A DNA stretch of 47,874 bases from an uncultured Olsenella sp. (lineage in GTDB: Bacteria > Actinomycetota > Coriobacteriia > Coriobacteriales > Atopobiaceae), in contig UQIF01000017.1 of the NCBI GenBank assembly GCA_900540955.1, forward strand, positions 1 to 47,874. The letters run 5' to 3'. The notes beneath the pieces were generated by a model. It made no database searches. It saw nothing but the letters and a program-made list of their open reading frames with translations, and had not been told where the DNA came from. The translations under genes and the position numbers were made by a program. Each line of letters begins with the position of its first letter. The first letter of the stretch is position 1. This document shows, piece after piece, positions 14,383-22,410 of this stretch.

Positions 14383-14853
14383 ATGCCGCGTCGTGCAGCA
14401 GCTAACCGCCGTGAGGTCCAGCCTGACGCCGTTTATAACAACCGTCTCGTGACCCAGCTCATCAACAAGGTCCTCCTCGATGGCAAGAAGGCCACCGCTG
14501 AGCGCATCGTCTACGGTGCCTTCAACATCGTCGCCGAGAAGTCCGGCGAGGATCCCCTGGCCGTCTTCAAGAAGGCCATGGACAACATCCGCCCGACCCT
14601 CGAGGTCAAGCCGAAGCGTGTCGGCGGCGCCACCTACCAGGTGCCGATGGAGGTCAACTCCCGTCGCGCCACCACCCTTGCCATCCGCTGGATGGTCAAC
14701 TTCTCCCGCGTCCGCAAGGAGAACTCCATGGCTGATCGTCTGGCCAGCGAGATTCTCGACGCCTCCAACGGCGTCGGCGCGTCCGTGAAGAAGCGTGAGG
14801 ACCTCTTCAAGATGGCCGAGGCCAACCGCGCCTTCTCTCACTACCGCTTCTAG
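14383..14853 (+). CDS. rpsG: 30S ribosomal protein S7
   Basis: S7 nucleates assembly of the 30S head and contacts E-site tRNA. The 156-residue length is standard. The N-terminal basic tail MPRRAAANRREV and the helical core with SRRATTLAIRWMV (about residues 93-105) are clear. ATG 14383 follows TAAGGAGATATCAC, 48 bases after rpsL, and fusA is 19 bases downstream. Confidence 0.98.
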   Translation: MPRRAAANRREVQPDAVYNNRLVTQLINKVLLDGKKATAERIVYGAFNIVAEKSGEDPLAVFKKAMDNIRPTLEVKPKRVGGATYQVPMEVNSRRATTLAIRWMVNFSRVRKENSMADRLASEILDASNGVGASVKKREDLFKMAEANRAFSHYRF

Positions 14854-14872
14854 TCCGAGGGGATAGACTACT

Positions 14873-16963
14873 ATGGCTAAGGCTAAGTACAAGCTCGAAG
14901 ACCTCCGCAACATCGGCATCATGGCCCACATCGACGCCGGTAAGACGACGACCACCGAGCGTATCCTTTACTACACGGGCAAGACCCACAAGATCGGCGA
15001 GGTCCACGACGGCGCCGCCACCATGGACTGGATGGTTCAGGAGCAGGAGCGCGGCGTTACCATTACCTCCGCTGCCACCACCTGCTTCTGGAAGGACCAC
15101 GTCATCCAGATCATCGACACCCCGGGCCACGTCGACTTCACCGCTGAGGTCGAGCGCTGCCTGCGCGTCCTCGACGGCGCTGTTGCCGTCTTCGACGCCG
15201 TCGCCGGTGTCCAGCCGCAGTCCGAGACCGTTTGGCGTCAGGCCACCAAGTACAACGTGCCCCGCATCGCCTTCATCAACAAGTTCGACCGCGTCGGCTC
15301 TGACTTCGACCACGCCATCATGACCATGAAGGAGCGCCTGCACGCTCCGGCCGTGGCCGCTCAGCTTCCCATGGGCTCCGAGTCCAACTTCTGGGGCCTC
15401 ATCGACCTCGTGACCATGACCGCTTGGGACTTCAAGGAAGACGCCAAGGGCATGATCTACCCCGAGCCGATGGACGAGATCCCCGCCGAGTTCGCCGACG
15501 AGGCCCAGGCCAAGCGCGACGAGCTTCTCGACGCCGCTTCCAACTTCTCCGATGAGATCATGGAGGCCGTTCTCGAGGAGGCCGAGATTCCTGTCGACGT
15601 CCTCAAGGCCGCCATCCGCAAGGGCGTGCTCGAGGGCGGCATCAACCCCGTCTTCGTCGGCTCCGCCTACAAGAACAAGGGCATCCAGGAACTCCTCGAC
15701 GCTATCGTCGACTACCTTCCTTCCCCGCTCGACGTCAAGGAGATCGACGGCACCACGCCCAGGGGCGAGGACGCCGTCCGTCACGCTGACATCAAGGAGC
15801 CCTTCTCCGCTCTGGCTTTCAAGATCATGACCGACCCGTTCGTGGGCAAGCTCACCTACATCCGCGTTTACTCTGGTCAGGCCGAGGCCGGTTCCTACGT
15901 CTACAACTCCGTCAAGGACGGTCGCGAGCGTCTGGGCCGCATCCTCGAGATGAACGCCAACGAGCGTGTTGACCGTGAGGAGTGCTCTGCTGGCGACATC
16001 GTCGCTTGCGTCGGCTTCAAGAACACCACCACCGGCGACACCCTCTGCGACGAGAAGAACCCGATCATTCTCGAGTCCATCCAGTTCGCCGACCCGGTTA
16101 TCGACGTCGCCGTCGAGCCCAAGACCAAGGCCGAGCAGGACAAGATGTCCGTGGGCCTTGCCAAGCTCGCCGAGGAGGACCCGACCTTCCAGGTCCACAC
16201 CGACCACGAGACCGGCCAGACCATCATCGCCGGCATGGGCGAGCTGCACCTCGAGATCATCGTCGACCGTCTGCGTCGCGAGTTCAAGGTCGACTGCAAC
16301 GTGGGCAAGCCGCAGGTTGCTTACCGCGAGACCGCCGGCAAGGCTGTCAGCCACGCCGAGGGCAAGTTCGTCCGCCAGTCCGGCGGCCGCGGCCAGTACG
16401 GCCACGCCGTCATCGACATCGAGCCGAACGAGGAGGGCAAGGGCTACGAGTTCGAGAACGCCATCGTCGGTGGCGTCATCCCGAAGGAGTACATCCCCTC
16501 CATCGACAAGGGCATCCAGGAGGCACTCGAGACCGGCGTCATCGCCGGCTACCCGGTCGTCGACATCAAGGTCAAGCTGATCGACGGTTCTTACCACGAG
16601 GTCGACTCCTCCGAGGCCGCCTTCAAGATCGCCGGCTCCATGGCCATCAAGGACGCCCTCAAGAAGTCCGACCCCGTCCTCCTCGAGCCCGTCGAGTCCG
16701 TCGAGGTCGAGACCCCCGAGCAGTACATGGGCGACGTCATGGGCAACCTCACTTCCCGCCGCGGTAAGATCGAGGGCATGGAGGACCGCTTCGGCTCCAA
16801 GGTCATCCGCGCCAAGGTGCCCCTGGGCGAGATGTTCGGTTACGCTACCGACCTCCGTTCCCAGACTCAGGGTCGCGCGAGCTACACCATGCAGTTCGAC
16901 TCCTACGAGCCCGTCCCGAAGTCCGTCCGCGACGAGATCGTCGCCAAGAACGGCACCAACTAA
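14873..16963 (+). CDS. fusA: elongation factor G
   Basis: EF-G is the GTPase that drives translocation and helps recycle ribosomes. The 696-residue protein has the P-loop AHIDAGKTTTTER at about residue 18, switch motif GVTITSAAT, DTPGHVDF (about residue 82), NKFDR (about 137), and domains II to V through to the C-terminal end. Length and motifs fit canonical EF-G1 and not a resistance-type paralogue. Third gene of the str operon, 19 bases after rpsG and 37 before rpsJ. tuf does not follow, unlike in E. coli. Confidence 0.98.
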   Translation: MAKAKYKLEDLRNIGIMAHIDAGKTTTTERILYYTGKTHKIGEVHDGAATMDWMVQEQERGVTITSAATTCFWKDHVIQIIDTPGHVDFTAEVERCLRVLDGAVAVFDAVAGVQPQSETVWRQATKYNVPRIAFINKFDRVGSDFDHAIMTMKERLHAPAVAAQLPMGSESNFWGLIDLVTMTAWDFKEDAKGMIYPEPMDEIPAEFADEAQAKRDELLDAASNFSDEIMEAVLEEAEIPVDVLKAAIRKGVLEGGINPVFVGSAYKNKGIQELLDAIVDYLPSPLDVKEIDGTTPRGEDAVRHADIKEPFSALAFKIMTDPFVGKLTYIRVYSGQAEAGSYVYNSVKDGRERLGRILEMNANERVDREECSAGDIVACVGFKNTTTGDTLCDEKNPIILESIQFADPVIDVAVEPKTKAEQDKMSVGLAKLAEEDPTFQVHTDHETGQTIIAGMGELHLEIIVDRLRREFKVDCNVGKPQVAYRETAGKAVSHAEGKFVRQSGGRGQYGHAVIDIEPNEEGKGYEFENAIVGGVIPKEYIPSIDKGIQEALETGVIAGYPVVDIKVKLIDGSYHEVDSSEAAFKIAGSMAIKDALKKSDPVLLEPVESVEVETPEQYMGDVMGNLTSRRGKIEGMEDRFGSKVIRAKVPLGEMFGYATDLRSQTQGRASYTMQFDSYEPVPKSVRDEIVAKNGTN

Positions 16964-17000
16964 ACGACCCGAGCGTTAGCTCATTTACGGAGGTACCACA

Positions 17001-17309
17001 GTGTCTACCCAGAAGATCAGGATCCGCCTCAAGGGCTATGACCACGAGGTCGTTGATCAGTCCGCCAAGCTCATCGTTGACACCGCCCAGAAGACCGGTG
17101 CCCGCGTGAGCGGCCCCATCCCCCTGCCGACCGAGCGCAACCTTTACTGCGTCATCCGCTCGCCGCACAAGGATAAGGATTCCCGCGACGAGTTCGAGAT
17201 GCGCACCCACAAGCGCCTCATCGACATCCTCGACCCCTCCTCCAGCACCGTCGACTCCCTCATGCGTCTCGACCTCCCCGCTGGCGTTGACATCGAGATC
17301 AAGCTCTAA
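17001..17309 (+). CDS. rpsJ: 30S ribosomal protein S10
   Basis: S10 is a 30S head protein that also pairs with NusB in antitermination. The 102-residue sequence starts MSTQKIRIRLKGYDHEVVD and contains SGPIPLPTERNLYCVIRSPH and EMRTHKRLIDILDP, all typical. GTG start at 17001 follows ACGGAGGT. It is normally the first gene of the S10 operon ahead of rplC. Here it ends the str operon at its own terminator, and rplC is 10.7 kb away. Confidence 0.98.
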   Translation: MSTQKIRIRLKGYDHEVVDQSAKLIVDTAQKTGARVSGPIPLPTERNLYCVIRSPHKDKDSRDEFEMRTHKRLIDILDPSSSTVDSLMRLDLPAGVDIEIKL

Positions 17310-17332
17310 GCTGCTTGCTTAACAGCTAATCG

Positions 17333-17369
17333 GAACCCCGCTGCCACTTAGGTAGCGGGGTTCTTCTTT
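17333..17369 (+). terminator. terminator of rpsJ
   Basis: GAACCCCGCT (17333-17342) pairs with AGCGGGGTTC (17354-17363), followed by TTCTTT. The tail also belongs to a perfect 14-bp palindrome, TTCTTTGCAAAGAA (17364-17377), which recurs at 22362. Confidence 0.93.
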
Positions 17370-17413
17370 GCAAAGAAGGGCGCGTCGTGGTGTTCTTCTT
17401 TCTAACTAGAGAG

Positions 17414-17487
17414 GCTCCCTCCTGTTTGGGCCATTTTGAGGCGTTTTAGCCTTGATAAATGGGACAAACGGGAGGGAGCTCTGCGTT
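17414..17487. repeat. hairpin repeat, copy 1 (left edge of the fab/acc block)
   Basis: The outer arms are GCTCCCTCC (17414-17422) and GGAGGGAGC (17471-17479). Inside are GTTTG/CAAAC, CCATTT/AAATGG and AGGC/GCCT pairings, giving a long imperfect stem. The 74 bases to 17487 align without gaps with 27711-27784, about 80 percent identical. It lies between the convergent ends of rpsJ and birA. No T run follows on either strand. Confidence 0.85.
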
Positions 17488-17510
17488 GGATGGAAAGAAA
17501 GGCGATCAGC

Positions 17511-18284
17511 CTATCTGACGCGGCGAAGCGAAGCAAGCTCGAAGGGGAATGAGCGCAGGCCGCCCGGTGTGGCTAAAACTGCCTGGCCCCAGTCGTCGAC
17601 CGTCTTAAAGGTTCCACGCATAAGCTCGGTTCCCTCGGGGGAGAGCGCAACGACCTCACGCTCGAGCCAAGCCAGGTGCCCGAGGTACCCGTCGATCACG
17701 GGAAAGAGGGGCCCTCTTCCGTTGCGGTGCTTCTTGAGGTCCGAAGCCCAGGCGTCGCACTGCTCAACAACACTGCCGTGGATTGCTCGTAGCAGGGCGT
17801 CAACACTGGGAACGTGCCCGTTCAGGTCCATGAGGCTCACGGCGGGCAGACCGCCGTCTGGAACCTCCGCCGGCGTGTACGCGACGTTGATCCCGATTCC
17901 CGCGACGGCGAATCGGTTGCCGTCGGCATCGCCGGCGGCCTCGATGAGGATTCCGCCGAGCTTCTTTCCGCGCGCGTACAGATCGTTTGGCCACTTGAGG
18001 CGGACCTCATCAGCCAGACCGAGCGATTCGAGCTCCTCAATAACGGCAAGCCCGCAGACGGCTGCAAGGCCGCTGTAATCCTCCGGCGCCACGTCCGGCC
18101 TCAAGATGATCGAGAGCAATAGGTTGCCTTCGGTGGAGTCCCATTTGTGCCCGCGGCGCCCGCGTCCTGCGGTTTGTCGCCGCGCGGCAAGGCCATAGCC
18201 GTGCCGCGCTCCATTTTTTCCTGCTATGAGCAGGTCGTCGTTTGTCGAACCGGTCACATCGACGATGTTCAGCTGGTATCCCAT
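17511..18284 (-). CDS. birA: biotin--[acetyl-CoA-carboxylase] ligase, single-domain form
   Basis: Attaches biotin to the carrier lysine of AccB. The 257-residue protein has the adenylate-binding GRGRRGHKWDS (residues 40-50), KWPND (97-101) and KLGGILIE (108-115), and the small C-terminal domain. The N-terminal DNA-binding winged helix of E. coli BirA is absent, so this is a class I ligase that should not act as a repressor. The start is the ATG whose complement ends at 18284, preceded on the reverse strand by AAGGAAGGA; an upstream in-frame start at 18344 lacks such a site. It diverges from the fab/acc operon that encodes its substrate, AccB. Confidence 0.95.
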   Translation of the reverse strand: MGYQLNIVDVTGSTNDDLLIAGKNGARHGYGLAARRQTAGRGRRGHKWDSTEGNLLLSIILRPDVAPEDYSGLAAVCGLAVIEELESLGLADEVRLKWPNDLYARGKKLGGILIEAAGDADGNRFAVAGIGINVAYTPAEVPDGGLPAVSLMDLNGHVPSVDALLRAIHGSVVEQCDAWASDLKKHRNGRGPLFPVIDGYLGHLAWLEREVVALSPEGTELMRGTFKTVDDWGQAVLATPGGLRSFPFELASLRRVR

Positions 18285-18345
18285 GCGTCCTTCCTTTCCG
18301 GCCAAGCCCCGTATGGAGCAAACGTGGCGATTCCTTGCACACAAA

Positions 18346-18359
18346 GTTGAGACCTCAAC
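18346..18359. promoter_or_regulatory. operator-like palindrome 1, birA-fabH gap
   Basis: GTTGAG-AC-CTCAAC is a perfect inverted repeat. With the site at 18393 it defines a shared pattern GTTRA-N4-TCAAC. The half-sites (TTGA/TCAA) recall FabT-type operators, but the spacing differs by one base and no regulator gene is in the window. Confidence 0.6.
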
Positions 18360-18376
18360 AATTGACTACTTACGTT

Positions 18377-18405
18377 ATTCTGTCAGAGCAATGTTAACAG
18401 GTCAA
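18377..18405 (-). promoter_or_regulatory. candidate promoter of birA
   Basis: Read on the reverse strand: TTGACC (18405-18400), 17 bases, CAGAAT (18382-18377). The -35 box lies inside palindrome 2, so a protein bound there would block birA transcription. Confidence 0.5.
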
Positions 18406-18406
18406 C
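18393..18406. promoter_or_regulatory. operator-like palindrome 2, birA-fabH gap
   Basis: GTTAAC-AG-GTCAAC, extended by AAT on the left and ATT on the right to a 20-bp imperfect palindrome (18390-18409). It matches the GTTRA-N4-TCAAC pattern of palindrome 1, starting 47 bases later. It lies 14 bases upstream of the fabH ribosome binding site. Confidence 0.6.
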
Positions 18407-18435
18407 ATTCGGAGAGCGTAAGGAGAAGAACAGCC

Positions 18436-19398
18436 TTGTCTTTCCAGATTCTCGGCACAGGATCGGCGCTGCCTGCCCGTTCGGTTTCGAACGAAGAGCT
18501 TTCGGGCTTTCTCGACACCTCCGATGAATGGATCTTCTCCCGCACGGGAATCAAGAGCCGCCGCGTTTGCACGACCGAGACGCTCGACGACCTCGCTGTC
18601 GACGCGAGCCTTCGGGCTCTTGAGTCGGCGGACGTCGATGCATCCGACCTTGACCTCGTTATCTGCTCAACCACCACGGGCGACCACCTGCTTCCCGCTC
18701 AGGCATGCGCCGTGGCCGAGCGCCTTGGGGCAAACTGCGCGGCCTTCGACGTGTCGGGTGCTTGCGCCGGGTTCGTCTTGGCGCTCGACGTGGCGGACGG
18801 CTTCATCGCTCGCGGCAGGGCGCAGCGCGTCCTTGTGGTGGCCGCCGAGCAGATGAGCCGTGTCCTCGACTGGTCGGATCGCGCCACCTGCGTGCTTTTC
18901 GGCGATGGTGCCGGCGCGGCGGTGCTCGGCGCGGGCAAGAAGGGCAATCCCCTGGCTTTGTCCTTCTCGACGAGCCCGGATGTGGCGGCCCTCGATGTGC
19001 CGGGCTTGGCGGGCACTTCTCCCTTTGTGGGGGCCGGGCGGCCGGCGAGCACGCTATCCATGGACGGTCGCCGCGTGTTCCGCTTCGCCGTCGCCGCGAT
19101 TTGCGACGCGGTCGAGGGGTTGGCCGCAAAGGTCGGGATAGCCGTCGCGGACATCGACCACCTGGTTCTTCATCAGGCGAACGAACGCATTCTCGCCGCG
19201 GCGGTAAAGCGGCTCGGCATAGACGACGCTCGCGTGGCCCGCACGCTGCGCGACACGGGCAACATCTCGAGCGCCTGCATCCCGCTCGCGCTCGACCGGC
19301 TTGCCCGGGCGGGCGAGCTCAAGGACGGTGATCTCGTCGCCTTGGTCGGCTTCGGAGCCGGCCTCGACATTGGCGCATGCCTGCTTCGCTGGAAGTAG
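18436..19398 (+). CDS. fabH: beta-ketoacyl-ACP synthase III
   Basis: Condenses acetyl-CoA (or another primer) with malonyl-ACP to begin fatty-acid synthesis. The catalytic triad is visible at E. coli-like positions: Cys110 in SGACAGF, His246 in LHQAN and Asn276 in GNISS. The open frame extends to 18226, but that part is not FabH-like. TTG 18436 (reading LSFQILGTGSALP) gives the correct N-terminus and follows AAGGAGAAG by 10 bases, giving 320 residues. First gene of the fab/acc operon, divergent from birA and preceded by two operator-like palindromes. acpP follows after 65 bases. Confidence 0.97.
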   Translation: MSFQILGTGSALPARSVSNEELSGFLDTSDEWIFSRTGIKSRRVCTTETLDDLAVDASLRALESADVDASDLDLVICSTTTGDHLLPAQACAVAERLGANCAAFDVSGACAGFVLALDVADGFIARGRAQRVLVVAAEQMSRVLDWSDRATCVLFGDGAGAAVLGAGKKGNPLALSFSTSPDVAALDVPGLAGTSPFVGAGRPASTLSMDGRRVFRFAVAAICDAVEGLAAKVGIAVADIDHLVLHQANERILAAAVKRLGIDDARVARTLRDTGNISSACIPLALDRLARAGELKDGDLVALVGFGAGLDIGACLLRWK

Positions 19399-19463
19399 GT
19401 TTCGCATAACACGAAAGAAAACGCACGTACATGGCCCTACGGGGCAAAGCAAAGGAGAGCACC

Positions 19464-19697
19464 ATGGCAGATAAGAACACTTTCGAGCGCGTCTGCGACA
19501 TCATCTGCGACAACGCCGGCACAGACGCCGAGCTTACCCGCGAGACCACCATGCCAGACCTCGGCCTGGACTCCCTAGCCGTCGTCGAGGTCGTCGTCGC
19601 CTGTGAGGACGAGTTCGACATCGCCATCGATCAGGACGCAAACCCCGCGACCGTCGGCGAGTTCGTTGACCTCGTCGAGGCCCAGCTGGAGAAGTAG
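19464..19697 (+). CDS. acpP: acyl carrier protein
   Basis: A 77-residue acidic four-helix protein that carries growing acyl chains on phosphopantetheine attached to Ser37 in the motif LGLDSLAVVE. The upstream in-frame ATG at 19431 has no ribosome binding site. ATG 19464 follows AAAGGAGAGCACC and gives a normal ACP length. fabK begins 2 bases after its stop. It is likely the ACP for the FAS II enzymes in the same operon; whether another acpP exists elsewhere cannot be seen. Confidence 0.96.
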   Translation: MADKNTFERVCDIICDNAGTDAELTRETTMPDLGLDSLAVVEVVVACEDEFDIAIDQDANPATVGEFVDLVEAQLEK

Positions 19698-19699
19698 TC

Positions 19700-20644
19700 A
19701 TGCTGAAGACCCCTCTTTGCGACCTTCTTGGCATCGAGAAGCCCGTGTTCCAGGGCGGCATGGCATGGATCGCCGACGCCTCGCTGGCCGCTGCCGTGTC
19801 GCAGGCGGGCGGCCTGGGCATTATCGCCGCCATGAACGCGAACGCCGATTGGCTCCGTGACCAGATCCATGAGCTGCGCCGCCGCACGGACAAGCCCTTC
19901 GGCGTCAACGTCATGCTCATGAGCCCGTTTGCCGACGAAGTCGCGCAGGTCGTTATCGACGAGAAGGTCCCGGTGGTCGTCACCGGCGCCGGCAACCCGC
20001 GCAAATACATGCCCGCCTGGATCGAGGCCGGCATCAAGGTGGTCCCCGTGGTCGCGTCCGTGGCGCTCGCAAAGCTCGTGGCCCGTGCCGGCGCGACCGC
20101 GGTGGTGGCCGAGGGCACCGAGTCCGGCGGCCACATCGGCGAGCTCACCACGATGGTCCTCGTTCCGCAGGTCGTTGACGCCGTCGATGTCCCCGTTCTC
20201 GCGGCCGGCGGTATCGCCGACGGTCGTGGCGTGGCGGCGGCATTCATGCTGGGCGCGCAGGGTATCCAGGTGGGCACGCGCTTCCTCGTGGCCGACGAGT
20301 GCACCGTCTCGGAGCCGTACAAGGAGCTCGTGCTCAAGGCCAAGGACATCTCGACCCGTGCGACGGGCCGCTCGACGGGACACCCCGTCCGCGCGCTCAA
20401 GACCCGCTTTACGAACGAGTACGCAAAGCTCGAGGCCGAGGGCGCGGACCCCGACAAGCTCGCGGAGTTCGGGACGGGGGCGCTTCGCCGCGCCGCCAAG
20501 GAAGGCGACGTCGAGCGCGGCTCTTTCCTCTGTGGCCAGGTCGCCGGCATGGTCCGCGAGCGCCAGAGCGCGGCCGACATCGTGGACGACCTGATGCGGG
20601 GTGCCGAGAAGGTCCTGGCGGGGGCGAGCACATGGGTAAGGTAG
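19700..20644 (+). CDS. fabK: enoyl-ACP reductase II (FMN-dependent)
   Basis: Reduces trans-2-enoyl-ACP in the last step of each elongation cycle. The 314-residue TIM-barrel protein has the nitronate-monooxygenase/FabK signatures FQGGMAWIAD (start), GGLGIIAAMN (about residues 37-46), EGTESGGHIGE (about 138-148) and AAGGIADGRG (about 167-176). No FabI-type reductase occurs in this operon. FabK enzymes are known to be insensitive to triclosan. fabD starts 13 bases inside its 3' end, so they are translationally coupled. Confidence 0.96.
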   Translation: MLKTPLCDLLGIEKPVFQGGMAWIADASLAAAVSQAGGLGIIAAMNANADWLRDQIHELRRRTDKPFGVNVMLMSPFADEVAQVVIDEKVPVVVTGAGNPRKYMPAWIEAGIKVVPVVASVALAKLVARAGATAVVAEGTESGGHIGELTTMVLVPQVVDAVDVPVLAAGGIADGRGVAAAFMLGAQGIQVGTRFLVADECTVSEPYKELVLKAKDISTRATGRSTGHPVRALKTRFTNEYAKLEAEGADPDKLAEFGTGALRRAAKEGDVERGSFLCGQVAGMVRERQSAADIVDDLMRGAEKVLAGASTWVR

Positions 20645-21594
20645 CGTTCCTCTTTGCGGGGCAGGGGGCGCAGCATCCCGGCATGGGCGCGGGAATCGCC
20701 GCGGCGTCGCCTGCGGCCCGCGCCGTGTTCGAGGCGGCGGACTCCGTGCGTCCCCACACCTTCGAGCAGTGTCGGCAAGGCGCGAAGGAGGAGCTCTCTC
20801 AGACTGAGAACACCCAGCCCTGCGTGTTCGCCACCGACCTCGCCTGCGCCCGAGCGCTCGAGGAACGGGGGGTCGAGCCGGACGTCGTCGCAGGCTTCTC
20901 GCTCGGAGAGGTCGCGGCGCTCACCTTTGCCGGCGCATTCTCCGACAAGAAGGGCTTTGAGCTTGTGTGCCGTCGTGCCGAGCTTATGGCTGCTGCCGCG
21001 TCGGCGCGCCCCGGCGCCATGCGCGCCGTCGTCAAGCTCGACGCCGCCCGCGTGGAGGAGCTCGCCGCCGAGGCAGCCCGACTGACCGACGGCGATTGCT
21101 GGCCCGTGAACTACAACAGCCCGATGCAGACCGTGGTCGCCGGCTCTCCTGCGGCGTGCGCGAAGCTCGACGAGCTCGTGCGCGAAGCGGGCGGCCGCGC
21201 GATGAAGGTCGCCGTCTCGGGCGCTTTCCACAGCCCGTTCATGGCGGACGCCGCGGCCGGCCTCGCCGAGCGCCTTGCCGGCAACGAGCCTGCCGCGATG
21301 CGAGTCCCCGTGTTCGCCAACCGTACGGCGCGCCCGTACCCTGCAGATCGGAAGGCCGCCGCGGAGCTTCTGTCCGCGCAGGTCGCAAGCCCTGTGCGCT
21401 GGACCGACACGATTCGCGCGATGGCGGAGGGCGGCGTCGATGCCTTCGTGGAGGTCGGCCCCGGAAAGACCTTGGGCGGCCTTGTGAAGCGAACGCTCGA
21501 GGGCGCCTGCGTCTACAACGTGGAGACCCCCGAGGAGCTCGAGGCGGCATCGTCCGCGCTTCTTGCTAGGAAGGAGGCCGAAGGTGGCCGATAA
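20632..21594 (+). CDS. fabD: malonyl-CoA:ACP transacylase
   Basis: Moves malonyl groups from CoA to ACP. The sequence begins MGKVAFLFAGQGAQHPGMG, has the nucleophile Ser90 in GFSLGE and the catalytic His200 in GAFHSPF, and is 320 residues long, normal for the family. The frame is open upstream to 20299, but that part lies within fabK and is not FabD-like. ATG 20632 overlaps the end of fabK by 13 bases. fabG begins 11 bases before its stop. Confidence 0.96.
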   Translation: MGKVAFLFAGQGAQHPGMGAGIAAASPAARAVFEAADSVRPHTFEQCRQGAKEELSQTENTQPCVFATDLACARALEERGVEPDVVAGFSLGEVAALTFAGAFSDKKGFELVCRRAELMAAAASARPGAMRAVVKLDAARVEELAAEAARLTDGDCWPVNYNSPMQTVVAGSPAACAKLDELVREAGGRAMKVAVSGAFHSPFMADAAAGLAERLAGNEPAAMRVPVFANRTARPYPADRKAAAELLSAQVASPVRWTDTIRAMAEGGVDAFVEVGPGKTLGGLVKRTLEGACVYNVETPEELEAASSALLARKEAEGGR

Positions 21595-22354
21595 AGAAGG
21601 AACCTTGGCGCGCGACGCCTCGCGCCGCGTCGCCCTGGTAACGGGCGCCTCGCGCGGCATTGGCCGCGCGGTTGCCTGTGGGCTTGCCGCCGACGGCTTC
21701 GACCTCGCGCTCGTGTACGCGGGCAACGCCGATGCCGCCGCCGACGCGGTCGCCGCCTGCGAGGCCGCCGGCGCCACGGCGCGCGCCTACCGCTGCGACG
21801 TGTCGAACGCCGACGAGGTCAAGGCGACGGCCGACGCGGTCCTTATCGACTTCGGCTCCGTCTGGGCGCTCGTCAACAACGCGGGCATTACCCGCGACAC
21901 GCTGCTCGCCCGCATGAAGGACGAGGACTTCGCCCGGGTGCTTGAGGTCAACCTTACCGGCGCGTTCAACATGATGCGCGCCCTCACGCGTCCGCTCATG
22001 CGGCAGCGCGGTGGCCGCATCGTGAGCATGTCGAGCGTCGTCGGCCTTATGGGCAACGCAGGGCAGGCCAATTACGCGGCCTCCAAGGCCGGCCTCATCG
22101 GCCTGACCAAGTCCGTTGCGCGCGAGCTCGCTCCCCGCGGCGTGACCGTGAACGCGGTGGCCCCCGGTTTCGTGCGCACCGACATGACCGCGGCGCTGCC
22201 TGAGCAGGTCGTCGAGCGCTACGAGGGCCAGATCCCCCTCGGCCGCCTGGCCGACCCTGAAGAGGTTGCCGGCGTGGTCCGGTTCCTCGTGAGCGACGCC
22301 GCGGCGTACGTGACGGGCGAGGTTATTCGCGTCGACGGCGGAATGGCGATGTAG
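21584..22354 (+). CDS. fabG: 3-oxoacyl-ACP reductase
   Basis: NADPH-dependent short-chain dehydrogenase that reduces beta-ketoacyl-ACP. The 256-residue protein has the cofactor motif TGASRGIG, NNAG, and the catalytic Ser151, Tyr164 and Lys168 (YAASK). It ends with the usual GEVIRVDGGMAM. GTG 21584 follows AAGGAGG by 6 bases; the frame is open 21 bases further upstream without a binding site. It overlaps fabD by 11 bases. Confidence 0.96.
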   Translation: MADKEGTLARDASRRVALVTGASRGIGRAVACGLAADGFDLALVYAGNADAAADAVAACEAAGATARAYRCDVSNADEVKATADAVLIDFGSVWALVNNAGITRDTLLARMKDEDFARVLEVNLTGAFNMMRALTRPLMRQRGGRIVSMSSVVGLMGNAGQANYAASKAGLIGLTKSVARELAPRGVTVNAVAPGFVRTDMTAALPEQVVERYEGQIPLGRLADPEEVAGVVRFLVSDAAAYVTGEVIRVDGGMAM

Positions 22355-22361
22355 CTGGGGT

Positions 22362-22375
22362 TTCTTTGCAAAGAA
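22362..22375. repeat. 14-bp palindrome in the fabG-fabF gap
   Basis: TTCTTTGCAAAGAA is a perfect palindrome and occurs again at 17364-17377 after rpsJ. Here it lies 8 bases after the fabG stop, within a 56-base gap, the longest inside the operon after fabH-acpP. Its role is unknown. Confidence 0.5.
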
Positions 22376-22410
22376 GAGCCGGCGAGGTTCGGCTCGGTTG
22401 GGAGATGACG

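Noticed and set aside
17414..17487. Repeat copy 1 as an insertion sequence or transposase remnant
   Set aside because: No coding capacity, no target duplication seen and only a hairpin structure. Described only as a repeat.
18362..18390. fabH promoter TTGACT (18362-18367) with a -10 at 18385
   Set aside because: The sequence at the right spacing is AGAGCA, a poor -10 box. Other pairings (TTGAGA at 18347 with TACGTT at 18371) are equally weak, so no fabH promoter is listed.
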